Below are positions 48,515 to 56,853 of a stretch of DNA of 64,000 bases, piece after piece. Source of the DNA: Anaerolineae bacterium CG2_30_57_67 (GTDB taxonomy: Bacteria; Chloroflexota; Anaerolineae; Anaerolineales; Villigracilaceae). How positions within the stretch are numbered: the stretch's first letter is position 1; the number at the start of each line of letters is the position of its first letter. The position numbers and the translations under genes are program-made. The stretch lies in the NCBI GenBank assembly GCA_001872455.1, contig MNXJ01000084.1, positions 1 through 64,000 on the forward strand, written 5' to 3'. The notes under the pieces were generated by a model. It made no database searches. It was given only the letters and a program-made list of their open reading frames with translations, and was not told the origin of the DNA.

Positions 48515-49243
48515 TTACATCGCCCCGGACGCAATTTTGCGAATGACCATCACCACTTTGCCGCGAATTTCCAGCGGTTCTTCTTTTGGAATATAAATTG
48601 GTTCCATGGTCGGGTTGGCGGGCTGCAGGCGATAGCGGTTTTTCTCTTTGTAGAAATACTTGAGCGTGGTTTCGTCGCGTTCTGGCAACCAGACGGCCAC
48701 CATGTCGCCGTCTTTGGTTTCGGCGTTGCTGATTTGGCGCATGATGACGATATCGCCATCGTTGACCATCGCGTCAATCATGGAGGTGCCGCTCACTTCC
48801 AGCGCGAACAATTCCTCGGCTTTTTTGGCGGGCAACAGCGAGCGGGCGATTTCCACGCCTTCCTCCGGGCCGTAGTACGAAAAATCGGAGGCCGGGACCG
48901 GCATCGGCAGGCTGGCGCCAATTCGCCCGGCAAGTGGAATGCGGATCAGCTCGTTGATGGCTTGCGCCAGCGCTTGTACTGGCGCAGCAAAGGTGCTGCC
49001 CAGTTCAGCCAATCGTTCTGGCACGACGCGCATGCCGCGCGAAATATGCCGGTCGCGTTCGATATAGCCCCATTTTTCCAGCTGCTCCAGATAGTAGTTG
49101 ACTACTGAAGTGGAAGAAATGCCGGTTTGTTCGCCAATCTCCCGAATCGACGGGGGATAGCCTTTATCCTGGTGTTCACCAAGAAAACCAAGAATTTTGA
49201 TATGTCGTTCACCAAGGCCTTTGCTTTTTCGCACCATCATCAT
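48515..49243 (-). CDS. lexA: SOS repressor LexA
   Basis: A 242-residue repressor from ATG 49243 behind AGGAGAA. The N-terminal winged HTH (YPPSIREIGEQTGISSTSVVNYYLEQLEKWGYI) is followed by the self-cleavage site Ala105-Gly106 (PLAGRI) and the Ser154/Lys195 dyad (SGTSMIDAMVNDGD and TLKYF). Its promoter carries a LexA box, so it is autoregulated. A second site in this window controls the P-loop ATPase operon at 32-33 kb. It is divergent from tex. Confidence 0.95.
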   Translation of the reverse strand: MMMVRKSKGLGERHIKILGFLGEHQDKGYPPSIREIGEQTGISSTSVVNYYLEQLEKWGYIERDRHISRGMRVVPERLAELGSTFAAPVQALAQAINELIRIPLAGRIGASLPMPVPASDFSYYGPEEGVEIARSLLPAKKAEELFALEVSGTSMIDAMVNDGDIVIMRQISNAETKDGDMVAVWLPERDETTLKYFYKEKNRYRLQPANPTMEPIYIPKEEPLEIRGKVVMVIRKIASGAM

Positions 49244-49291
49244 TTTTATTCTCCTGAGCCAAATCAATACTCGCTCAAACGTTCTAATAAA

Positions 49292-49320
49292 ATCATACAC
49301 GAACATGCGTTCCATGTCAA
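49292..49320 (-). promoter_or_regulatory. lexA promoter with LexA operator in the spacer
   Basis: Minus strand -35 TTGACA (49320-49315), 17-base spacer, -10 TATGAT (49297-49292). The palindrome GAAC-ATGC-GTTC (49301-49312) fills the spacer, so LexA binding would block RNA polymerase. It is only 47 bases from the tex start on the other strand and could affect tex as well. Confidence 0.88.
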
Positions 49321-49358
49321 GAGGGAATTTCTTACGACGCCGTGATAAAATCGCCCCC

Positions 49359-51530
49359 ATGACTCACGCCGACATAATTGCCAAACTTCTCAATGTTCGC
49401 TCCGCGCAGGTGCAGGCCACCGTTGCCCTGCTTGACGAGGGGAATACCGTCCCTTTCATCTCCCGTTACCGCAAAGAAATGACCGGCACATTGGATGATG
49501 AACAAGTTCGCCAGGTTGCCGACGAGATTTCACGTTTGCGCGCCATGGATGAGCGCCGCGCCGCCATTCTCAAATCTATTGAAGAGCAGGGAAAACTGAC
49601 TGATGAGCTGCGCACTGTCATCGAAAACGCTGAAACGCTGACGGCGCTTGATGACCTCTATGCGCCCTATCGCCCCAAGCGCAGCACCCGCGCCAGCATC
49701 GCCCGCGAGAAAGGGCTGGAGGGTCTGGCCGAACACATTCTCAAACAGACGGTCACCCGCCGCGCCATCGAAGACCTCGTGCGCGAATCCTATCTTAACG
49801 AACAAGTGACCAGCGTCGAAGAAGCCCTGCAAGGCGCGCGCGACATCGCTGCCGAAACCATCAGCGACAACGCCAACGTGCGTCAGGCAACCCGCGAAAA
49901 AGCGCTCAAATTTGCCATGCTCTACGCCGAGAAAATGGCAGATGCCGCCGATGAAAAACGCACCTACGAAACCTACTACAACTTTTCTGGCCGCGTAGAC
50001 CGTTTACAACCCCACCAAATTCTCGCCATCAACCGTGGCGAAAAAGAAAACATCCTGCGCGTTCGGGTCGAAGTCGTGGAAAAGGACTGGCGTCCCGCCG
50101 TCGAAGCCGAATTTCAGGAAGACATTCTCTCCCCCTTCAGCGACGAAATGACCATCGCCATTCAAGACGCCGCCGACCGGCTGCTGCTCCCCGCCATTGA
50201 ACGTGATGCGCGCCGCGCCCTCAGCGAAAAAGCCGATGGACACGCCATCAACGTTTTTGCCGACAACCTGCACGCCCTGCTGAACACGCCGCCGCTGGCC
50301 GGGCAAACCGTCCTCGGCCTCGACCCCGGATTCCGCACTGGTTGCAAATTCGCCGTCGTTGACCCCACTGGAAAATTGCTTGATACCGGCGCCATCTACC
50401 CGCACGAACCCAAAAACGACTGGCAGGGCGCGCTCCGCATTCTTCAAACCAGCATCATTCGGCACAGCGTCAGCCTCATTACCATCGGCAACGGCACCGC
50501 CTCACGCGAAACCGAAAAGCTCGTCGCCGAACTGGTAAAGATGGTGGATGGGGCGGTAGGGGCGCAACATGTTGCGCCCCTACCGCCCGTCAAATATCTG
50601 ATCGTCAACGAAGCGGGCGCATCCGTTTACAGCGCCAGCCCGCTCGCCCGCGCCGAATTTCCCAACCTGGACGTCACCATCCGCGGCGCAGTTTCTATCG
50701 CCCGCCGCGCCCAAGATCCAATGGCTGAACTGGTCAAAATTGACCCCAAATCTATCGGCGTCGGCCTGTACCAGCATGACGTAGACCAAACCGCCCTCAG
50801 CCACGCCCTGGATGGCGTCATCGAACGCGCCGTCAACACTGTCGGCGTAGATGCCAACACCGCCAGCGCCGCTTTGCTCATGCACGTCGCCGGAGTCGGC
50901 CCCAAACTTGCCACCGGAATCGTCACCTACCGCGACGCCAACGGCGCCTTCAAAGCCCGCGCCGACCTGCACAACGTCTCTGGACTCGGGCCAAAGGCCT
51001 TCGAACAATGCGCGGGATTTTTAAGGATAAGAAATGGCAGTGACCCGCTCGACAGTAGCGCCATTCACCCGGAAAGTTACCTTGCTACCCGGCAAGTGCT
51101 GGAACGCGCCGGGCTGAAACCTGATTCTCCGCTTGACGAGCGTAAACCCGCTCTGGACGCACTGCTTGCCAAAACCCCGCCCGAAAAGCTCGCCGTTGAA
51201 TTAGGCTGTGGCCGGCCAACGTTGAAAGACATCCTCGAGCAACTCGTGCGCCCCGGGCGCGACCCACGCTTTGACGCCCCCCCGCCCATCTTACGTTCTG
51301 ATGTGCTAAAAACCGAAGACCTGGCCCCCGGCATGGAATTAAAAGGCACTGTTCGCAACGTTGTAGATTTTGGCGCGTTTATAGACATCGGCGTTAAACA
51401 AGACGGTCTGCTCCACAAAAGCCAAATTCCCTTCGGCACCGTGTTCAAAGTTAGTGACATCATTGACGTAGAAATTCTCAAAATCGAAACCGAGCGCGGG
51501 CGCATCAGCCTGGGTTGGGTGAAAAAATAA
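49359..51530 (+). CDS. tex: Tex, RNA-binding transcriptional accessory protein
   Basis: A 723-residue Tex/YhgF protein: a helical N-terminus (VPFISRYRKEMTGTLDDEQVRQV), a YqgF-like domain (VLGLDPGFRTGCKFAVVD), helix-hairpin-helix motifs (NTASAALLMHVAGVGPKLA) and a C-terminal S1 domain (MELKGTVRNVVDFGAFIDIG). I start it at ATG 49359. A 38-nt palindromic repeat at 50551-50588 adds about 13 residues (GAVGAQHVAPLPP) in frame in a loop before IVNEAGASVYSAS, where relatives are shorter. Confidence 0.95.
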   Translation: MTHADIIAKLLNVRSAQVQATVALLDEGNTVPFISRYRKEMTGTLDDEQVRQVADEISRLRAMDERRAAILKSIEEQGKLTDELRTVIENAETLTALDDLYAPYRPKRSTRASIAREKGLEGLAEHILKQTVTRRAIEDLVRESYLNEQVTSVEEALQGARDIAAETISDNANVRQATREKALKFAMLYAEKMADAADEKRTYETYYNFSGRVDRLQPHQILAINRGEKENILRVRVEVVEKDWRPAVEAEFQEDILSPFSDEMTIAIQDAADRLLLPAIERDARRALSEKADGHAINVFADNLHALLNTPPLAGQTVLGLDPGFRTGCKFAVVDPTGKLLDTGAIYPHEPKNDWQGALRILQTSIIRHSVSLITIGNGTASRETEKLVAELVKMVDGAVGAQHVAPLPPVKYLIVNEAGASVYSASPLARAEFPNLDVTIRGAVSIARRAQDPMAELVKIDPKSIGVGLYQHDVDQTALSHALDGVIERAVNTVGVDANTASAALLMHVAGVGPKLATGIVTYRDANGAFKARADLHNVSGLGPKAFEQCAGFLRIRNGSDPLDSSAIHPESYLATRQVLERAGLKPDSPLDERKPALDALLAKTPPEKLAVELGCGRPTLKDILEQLVRPGRDPRFDAPPPILRSDVLKTEDLAPGMELKGTVRNVVDFGAFIDIGVKQDGLLHKSQIPFGTVFKVSDIIDVEILKIETERGRISLGWVKK
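50551..50588. repeat. 38-nt perfect palindrome inserted in frame in tex
   Basis: The left half GGGCGGTAGGGGCGCAACA (50551-50569) is exactly complementary to 50570-50588. It codes for part of GAVGAQHVAPLPPV. The sequence looks like an intergenic palindromic repeat that landed in the gene without breaking the frame. Confidence 0.8.
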
Positions 51531-51596
51531 TTTTCTCATGCTAAAAGCCTGGGGATTTTTTGCGTTTAAGCCATCGCGCAACATTCAAAAACCTGG

Positions 51597-51605
51597 TGAT
51601 ATAAT
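51597..51605 (+). promoter_or_regulatory. extended -10 promoter for the riboswitch/hyf-like operon
   Basis: TGATATAAT (51597-51605) fits TGnTATAAT; no good -35 is seen at the right distance. It lies about 25 bases before the start of the riboswitch aptamer. Confidence 0.55.
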
Positions 51606-51628
51606 CCGACAACTTCAAACATATATCT

Positions 51629-51742
51629 TCGCCCAAGCAATCAGCGCGGGGGACCCAGCGACTTCTGGGGTGAATCTGGGTTATACCAGTAGGGTCATAC
51701 TTTTGGAACCCGAACTCGTCAGCTAACCCCGTCGGCGTGCCA
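51629..51742 (+). ncRNA. c-di-AMP riboswitch (ydaO-yuaA type)
   Basis: Conserved blocks of the ydaO aptamer appear in order and spacing: GGGGGACCC (51648-51656), GGGGTGAATC (51667-51676), GTAGGG (51689-51694), ACCCGAAC (51708-51715) and TCAGCTAACCCCG (51719-51731), closing with GGCGTGC. The layout matches the Thermoanaerobacter aptamer used for structures as I remember it. It is followed at once by a terminator hairpin, so it should switch expression off when c-di-AMP is high. It precedes the hydrogenase-4-like cluster. Of the gene-free stretch 51531-51848 it fills the middle third. Confidence 0.88.
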
Positions 51743-51771
51743 AAAGCCCTGCATCAGGGCTTTTACTTTTT
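51742..51771 (+). terminator. expression-platform terminator of the c-di-AMP riboswitch
   Basis: AAAAGCCCTG (51742-51751) pairs with CAGGGCTTTT (51755-51764) around a 3-base loop, followed by ACTTTTT. It lies directly against the aptamer 3' end and 80 bases before the first gene. Confidence 0.85.
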
Positions 51772-51784
51772 GAAACAGCGTACC

Positions 51785-51822
51785 GCGACTTTCAAGTCGC
51801 AAACCAGCGACATAAATGTCGC
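51785..51822 (+). repeat. two small hairpins before the first hyf-like gene
   Basis: GCGACT-N4-AGTCGC (51785-51800) and GCGACATAAATGTCGC (51807-51822). The second is identical to the core of MITE-like copy 1 (about 21370-21385) and may be a remnant of such an element in the leader. Confidence 0.6.
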
Positions 51823-51848
51823 GTTATACAAAATTAGAGGAACCGCTT

Positions 51849-52367
51849 ATGCCCGCTCTCTTTCAAAAAATCTTCAAAACCGGTCTCGTCACCGAGCCGC
51901 TCGCGCCCGATGACGCGGAAATCATCCAACTGGTTCATCAGGTGGACGAGAAAACCAAACGCCTGCTCGGACGCGCCCTCGCCATCCGCGAAGTGGACGC
52001 GGGCTCGTGCAACGGCTGCGAAGTCGAAATCACCGCGCTGGGCAGCCCCGTTTACGACAGCGAACGCTTCGGGATTCACTTCGTCGCTTCGCCGCGCCAC
52101 GCGGATATGCTGTTGGTGACGGGACCCGTGACTCGCAACATGAAAATTCCGCTCCGCAAAACCTACGAAGCCACGCCCGACCCCAAACTGGTCGTCGCCG
52201 TTGGAGACTGCGCCAAAACCTGCGGCGTGTTCAAAGGCAGTTACGCCGTGGCTGGCAGCGTCGGCGATATTTTGCCTGTGGATGTCTACGTCCCTGGCTG
52301 TCCGCCCGAACCCGCCGACATCCTGCGCGGAATTTTGGCGGCGCTGGACAGAATGCCGAAAAAATAA
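51849..52367 (+). CDS. HycG/HyfI/NuoB-like iron-sulfur subunit
   Basis: A 172-residue small subunit of the complex-I/group-4 hydrogenase family, from ATG 51849 with an AGAGGA site. The four ligands of the proximal (N2-type) [4Fe-4S] cluster are intact: Cys54 and Cys57 (GSCNGCEVEI), Cys121 (GDCAKTCG) and Cys151 (PGCPPEP). It would pass electrons between the large subunit and the iron-sulfur relay at the cytoplasmic face. It is the first gene behind the c-di-AMP riboswitch. Confidence 0.9.
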   Translation: MPALFQKIFKTGLVTEPLAPDDAEIIQLVHQVDEKTKRLLGRALAIREVDAGSCNGCEVEITALGSPVYDSERFGIHFVASPRHADMLLVTGPVTRNMKIPLRKTYEATPDPKLVVAVGDCAKTCGVFKGSYAVAGSVGDILPVDVYVPGCPPEPADILRGILAALDRMPKK

Positions 52368-52371
52368 GGTA

Positions 52372-52392
52372 GCGCAAATCTCCGATTTGCGC
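52372..52392. repeat. GCGCAAATC hairpin in the intergenic spacer
   Basis: Nine-bp stem GCGCAAATC-TCC-GATTTGCGC between the HycG-like and first HyfB-like genes. It lacks a T-run, so it is not a classical terminator; a partial GGCAAACC-AAAGATTTGCC copy follows. Confidence 0.6.
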
Positions 52393-52430
52393 GGCAAACC
52401 AAAGATTTGCCCCACTCCTACAAATCTCCT

Positions 52431-54467
52431 ATGCAAACTCTCTTCCTTCTCATGTTCTCCGCCTACGCCTTCGGCGTGGTCAGCGCCCTGCTCGGCGGGC
52501 AAAGCCGCCTGGGGCGGAATCTGGTTGCGCTTGGGGCGGCGCTTGGCGCAGGCGCAGGATTCGCGCTCGGCGTCAGCGTTCTCGTTTCGGGCGCGCCGTT
52601 TGCGCTCTCCATCCCGCAACTGCTTCCACTGGCGGGCGGGCTGGCGCTTCGATTAGATTCGCTCGGCGCGTTCTTTTTGATTCTGATTGGCATCGGCGCG
52701 GTCCCCGCCGCGATTTACGGCGCGGGCTACTCGGAAGCCTACGCCGATGGCAAAGCCTCGCTGCCGCTGCTCGGCGCGGCGCTGAATTTGTTTTTGCTGA
52801 CGATGAGTCTCGTGACCTTTGCCGATAACGCGCTGACCTTTTTGCTGATGTGGGAAGGCATGTCGCTGACTTCGTATTTTCTGGTCGTGACCGAAGCGCA
52901 GGAAGATGGCGTGGTCGGCGCGGGCGTCTGGTATGTGGCGATGACGCACGTTGGGCTGGTTCTCCTGCTCGGCGCGTTCATCCTTTTTATGAACGGCGCT
53001 TCGGGCGCTTTTGCCGATTTGCGCGCGGGCGCGGCTTCGCTTTCTCCGCTGACGCGCAGTCTCGTTTTCCTGCTGGCTTTTCTCGGCTTCGGTTCAAAGG
53101 CGGGCATCGTGCCGCTGCACGTCTGGCTGCCGATGGCGCATCCCGCCGCGCCGAGTCACGTTTCGGCGCTGATGTCGGGCGTGATGATTAAGATGGGCGT
53201 CTATGGCATTCTGCGCGTCGGGCTGGATTTGCTCGGCGGCGGACCCGCCTGGTGGGGCGGAATCATTCTCAGCGTGGGGGCGCTTTCCGCCATTCTGGGG
53301 ATTTTGTACGCGCTGATGCAAACCGATTTGAAAAAACTGCTGGCGTACTCCAGCGTGGAAAATATCGGCATTATTTTGATTGGCATCGGCGCGGGCTTCA
53401 TCTTTCACAGTTACGGGCTGATGACGCTCGCCGCGCTTGGTTTCATCGGCGGGCTGTATCATGCGCTCAATCACGCCAGTTTCAAGGGGCTGCTCTTTCT
53501 CGGCGCGGGGTCGGTCTTGCACGCCACACACACCCGCGACATGGAAATGATGGGCGGGCTGATTAAGAAAATGCCCTACACGGCGTTTTTCTTTCTGGTC
53601 GGCGCGGCTGCCATTTCTGCCCTGCCGCCGCTGAACGGTTTCGCTTCAGAGTGGTTGATTCTGCAATCGCTGTTGGGCGGGTTTTCGATTTCAGCGCCTG
53701 GCATCCGCGTCCTGCTGCCCGTCGCCGTCGGCATGTTGGCGCTGACCAGCGGGTTGGCTGCGGCGGGATTCGTCAAAGCCTTCGGTATCACCTTCCTGGC
53801 GCTGCCACGCTCCGCCGCCGCAGAACACGCCCACGAAGCGCCGCTTTCGATGAAGGTCGGCATGGGCATTTTGGCGCTGACCTGCTTCGGGCTGGGGCTG
53901 GCGCCCTTCGCCATCGTCCCCGTTATCGGCGGGGCGCTGAACGGAATCGGCGGTCTGCCTGATACCCGCGCGGCGTTCACCTTGAATGTCTCGCTCCAAA
54001 CGCCCGCGGGGTTCGGTCAGATGTCGTCCACGCTGATTCTGCTCGGCTTGCTGGCGCTTTTTGCGCTGATTCCGCTGGTGATGAAAATTTTGCGCGTCAA
54101 CCCAAAATTGCGCGTCAGCGACTCGTGGGGCTGCGGGCGCGTCGGTCAAACCCCGCGCATGGAATATACCGCCACGTCATTTGCCGAACCGCTGCGGCGC
54201 GTCTTCTCGGAACTGTACCGCCCGACCAAAGAAGTGACGATTGACTTCAACCCTGAGTCAAAATATTTTGTGCAGTCCATCGATTACAAAAGCGACATCC
54301 GTCCCTGGTTTGAAGAATTTTTATACGAGCCGCTGTTGCAAAAAGTGCGCGGCTGGAGCCGACAGGTGCGCCAACTGCAATCGGGTTCGCTGCATGGCTA
54401 TCTTGCCTATCTTTTCATCGCGCTGGGCTTGCTGTTGGTCAGCGCATTATTATGGACAGGCAAGTAA
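52431..54467 (+). CDS. HyfB-like proton/ion-translocating membrane subunit, copy 1
   Basis: A 678-residue antiporter-like subunit (NuoL/M/N, MrpA/D family) with about 14-16 helices from ATG 52431. Key charged residues are present: Glu in LLMWEGMSLTSYFLVVTE, Lys in GFGSKAGIVPLHVWLPMAHPAAPSHVSALMSG, Lys in TDLKKLLAYSSVENIG and Lys in NHASFKGLLFLGAG. A hydrophilic segment (about 565-650, WGCGRVGQTPRMEYTATSFAEPLRR) precedes a final helix, typical of HyfB/HycC. It is a close paralog of the gene at 56850. Confidence 0.92.
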   Translation: MQTLFLLMFSAYAFGVVSALLGGQSRLGRNLVALGAALGAGAGFALGVSVLVSGAPFALSIPQLLPLAGGLALRLDSLGAFFLILIGIGAVPAAIYGAGYSEAYADGKASLPLLGAALNLFLLTMSLVTFADNALTFLLMWEGMSLTSYFLVVTEAQEDGVVGAGVWYVAMTHVGLVLLLGAFILFMNGASGAFADLRAGAASLSPLTRSLVFLLAFLGFGSKAGIVPLHVWLPMAHPAAPSHVSALMSGVMIKMGVYGILRVGLDLLGGGPAWWGGIILSVGALSAILGILYALMQTDLKKLLAYSSVENIGIILIGIGAGFIFHSYGLMTLAALGFIGGLYHALNHASFKGLLFLGAGSVLHATHTRDMEMMGGLIKKMPYTAFFFLVGAAAISALPPLNGFASEWLILQSLLGGFSISAPGIRVLLPVAVGMLALTSGLAAAGFVKAFGITFLALPRSAAAEHAHEAPLSMKVGMGILALTCFGLGLAPFAIVPVIGGALNGIGGLPDTRAAFTLNVSLQTPAGFGQMSSTLILLGLLALFALIPLVMKILRVNPKLRVSDSWGCGRVGQTPRMEYTATSFAEPLRRVFSELYRPTKEVTIDFNPESKYFVQSIDYKSDIRPWFEEFLYEPLLQKVRGWSRQVRQLQSGSLHGYLAYLFIALGLLLVSALLWTGK

Positions 54468-54611
54468 AGGTTCATCACATGCCCATCGGCTATAAAAGAC
54501 CTCATGGCTTGCTGCTTCTTGGATTTCGATTACCCATTTGGTTGTATCATTTTCGTCTTGGCTGGCTTTATGTAAAATCAACTTTAGAAACTATATTCAA
54601 AGGAGTCTTTT

Positions 54612-55097
54612 ATGGATAAAACAACCGAATCTCAATCTGGTGTTCCGCCCATGCTTCGCGTTCTCGCAAACGAAGACCAGTTCGGAGAGCATCGTGGTCT
54701 CGGCGTCAGCGCAATTACTTTCAAAGTAACGCCTAAAGACAACAACGGCATTTTCATTATCGAAAACACATTCCATGAAAAAGGAGGTCCCGCCAAACAC
54801 CTGCACTACGACCAAGATGAATGGTTTTATGCTGTTGAAGGCGAATTCATTCTCGAAGTCGGTCAGGAGCAGTTCAAACTAAAACCTGGCGACTCGGCGC
54901 TTGCCCCTCGAAAGATTCCCCATGTGTGGGCATATACAGGCGGCGGTCTTGGCAGAATGTTAATTGCCTTTATGCCAGCAGGGAAAATGGAAGCCTTTTT
55001 TCGAGAAGTTACCAAAGCAAATGCTATGCCGCCTCAAGACCCTAAATTATGGCGTTCGCATGGCATGGAGTTACTTGGACCACCTTTGAAAGTGTAG
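54612..55097 (+). CDS. cupin-domain protein
   Basis: A 161-residue single-domain cupin starting at ATG 54612 after AAAGGAG. The metal-site motif is KHLHYDQDEWFYAVEGEFIL with the second motif GDSALAPRKIPHVWAY. Catalytic role unknown. The gene and its 144-base upstream spacer are AT-richer than the surrounding hyf-like genes, so it looks like a later insertion between them. Confidence 0.88.
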   Translation: MDKTTESQSGVPPMLRVLANEDQFGEHRGLGVSAITFKVTPKDNNGIFIIENTFHEKGGPAKHLHYDQDEWFYAVEGEFILEVGQEQFKLKPGDSALAPRKIPHVWAYTGGGLGRMLIAFMPAGKMEAFFREVTKANAMPPQDPKLWRSHGMELLGPPLKV

Positions 55098-55233
55098 TTA
55101 CATCGTATTTTGACAGGTTAAGTTTTTGGTTCTTGCCAAAGATAAAAGCCTGTAAAATAGTTTTATAAGTTCAGTGTTAGTGTCTTTTTCAGGCAGTGAG
55201 TCTAGCGCAACAAAACGCCAGCCAACAAATCGC

Positions 55234-56853
55234 ATGCAAAACAAACTTCGCAAGAAGAAACCCGCCCCTCCTAAATTTCAGAACGCCCTCGTGCGCTCTG
55301 AAATTCAAGAGTACCTGGATGTCAGGCAGCAGCGCCGCTGGATATTTCCGCGCGCCGCGCTGGTTGGCGCATCGGCGGGACTTCTTGCCCTCCTTTTTCG
55401 CGCGGCGTTGACAGGCGCGGACGCGCTCAGAAATGGAATGCTTGAATGGTCGCAAAGGTTTCCAGCCTGGGGTTGGATTTTCCCTGTCATGTTGACTATG
55501 CTCGGCGCAGGCGTTTCGGTGGCGATGACCCGCCGTTACGCGCCCGAAGCCAGCGGAAGCGGCATCCCACACTTGGAAGCCGTCCTGCAACGCTTCCGTA
55601 AATTGGAATGGAAGCATGTCCTGCCCGTAAAATTTTTCGGCGGTATTCTGGCAATCGGCAGCGGATTGGTGCTCGGACGCGAAGGGCCCACTGTGCAGAT
55701 GGGCGGCGCAGTCGGTGACGCCATCTCGCGCTGGCTCAAAGTCTCGGAGCGCGAACGTCTCACTTTGATTTCTGCGGGCGCAGGCGCTGGACTCGCTGCT
55801 GCGTTCAATGCGCCGCTCTCTGGCTTGGTCTTTGTGCTGGAAGAAGTGCGCCGCGACTTTCAACCGATTGTCTTCGGCGCGGCATTTGTGGCGGCGGCAA
55901 TCGCCGACATCATCGCGCGGATTGGCTCTGGGCAATTCCCGATTTTCGCCATGCCAAGTTATCCCGTCCCGCCGTTGACCGCCTTGCCCATCTTTGCCTT
56001 GCTCGGAATCGCGGCGGGTTTGTTGGGCGTGGTCTTCAATCGCGGCTTGATGTTCACGATTGAAACGTATGCTCGTATCCCCAATCGCTTGATGATTCCC
56101 GCCGCCGCGTTGACAGGCGGCTTGATTGGGCTGGTCGGTTGGTTCTCGCCGCTGATGATTGGCAGCGGACATACCTTAGCCGAGTCCGCGCTCAAAGGCG
56201 AGTTGCTTCTCAGCGCTATTCCGCTTTTCTTTGTCATTCGTTTCTTGCTGACCGCCACCAGTTATAGCACAGGCGCGCCTGGCGGAATTTTTGCGCCGTT
56301 GCTTGTGCTGGGCGCGTTGATCGGTTTGGCGATTGGGCAAATCGCGCACAACTTCCTGCCTGCTGTTGTGCCAATTCCCGCCGTCTTTGCAGTCGTTGGC
56401 ATGGCGGCATATTTCACTGCCATCGTCCGCGCCCCGCTGACAGGCATCATGCTCATCGTTGAAATGACGGGCAATTATTCGCAAATGCTGCCGCTCTTGG
56501 TCAGTTGTTTCTGCGCCTATGCGGTGGCTGAACTGCTCAAGGATTTGCCGATTTACGAAGCCCTGCTCGAACGCGATTTGCGGCGCGGCGGCGATGGCGC
56601 GCTTTTGAAACAGCCGATGGTCGTGGATTTCACGATTCAGCCCGACGCCCCGTTTGCGGGTCTCGAAGTCCGCGAGTTGGGGTTGCCCGCTGGCTGTATT
56701 CTTGTCCGCTGTTCAGATGGCAAGCGCGAATGGGTTCCGAAAGCCAACACGCATCTGGCGCCGCACACGCGCATCACGGCAGTCATCGCGCCTGAGGCTT
56801 CCGCCAGTCTTGAAATTTTGCGGCGCGGCTGCGCTTCGCTGGATAAACCATGA
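55234..56853 (+). CDS. CLC chloride/proton antiporter with C-terminal TrkA-C-like domain
   Basis: A 539-residue CLC protein. Filter motifs are GSGIP (108-112), GREGP with gating Glu150, and GAPGGIFAP. The Glu pair 203-204 (LVFVLEEVRRDFQ) at the internal proton site indicates an H+/Cl- exchanger and not a pure channel. The C-terminal soluble part (about 460-530: DFTIQPDAPFAGLEVRELGLPAGCILV...REWVPKANTHLAPHTRITAVI) has the pattern of TrkA-C/RCK_C domains, a fold known to bind c-di-AMP in KtrA and CpaA. I use ATG 55234; GTG 55174 is an alternative. Its stop overlaps the second HyfB-like start. Confidence 0.9.
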   Translation: MQNKLRKKKPAPPKFQNALVRSEIQEYLDVRQQRRWIFPRAALVGASAGLLALLFRAALTGADALRNGMLEWSQRFPAWGWIFPVMLTMLGAGVSVAMTRRYAPEASGSGIPHLEAVLQRFRKLEWKHVLPVKFFGGILAIGSGLVLGREGPTVQMGGAVGDAISRWLKVSERERLTLISAGAGAGLAAAFNAPLSGLVFVLEEVRRDFQPIVFGAAFVAAAIADIIARIGSGQFPIFAMPSYPVPPLTALPIFALLGIAAGLLGVVFNRGLMFTIETYARIPNRLMIPAAALTGGLIGLVGWFSPLMIGSGHTLAESALKGELLLSAIPLFFVIRFLLTATSYSTGAPGGIFAPLLVLGALIGLAIGQIAHNFLPAVVPIPAVFAVVGMAAYFTAIVRAPLTGIMLIVEMTGNYSQMLPLLVSCFCAYAVAELLKDLPIYEALLERDLRRGGDGALLKQPMVVDFTIQPDAPFAGLEVRELGLPAGCILVRCSDGKREWVPKANTHLAPHTRITAVIAPEASASLEILRRGCASLDKP

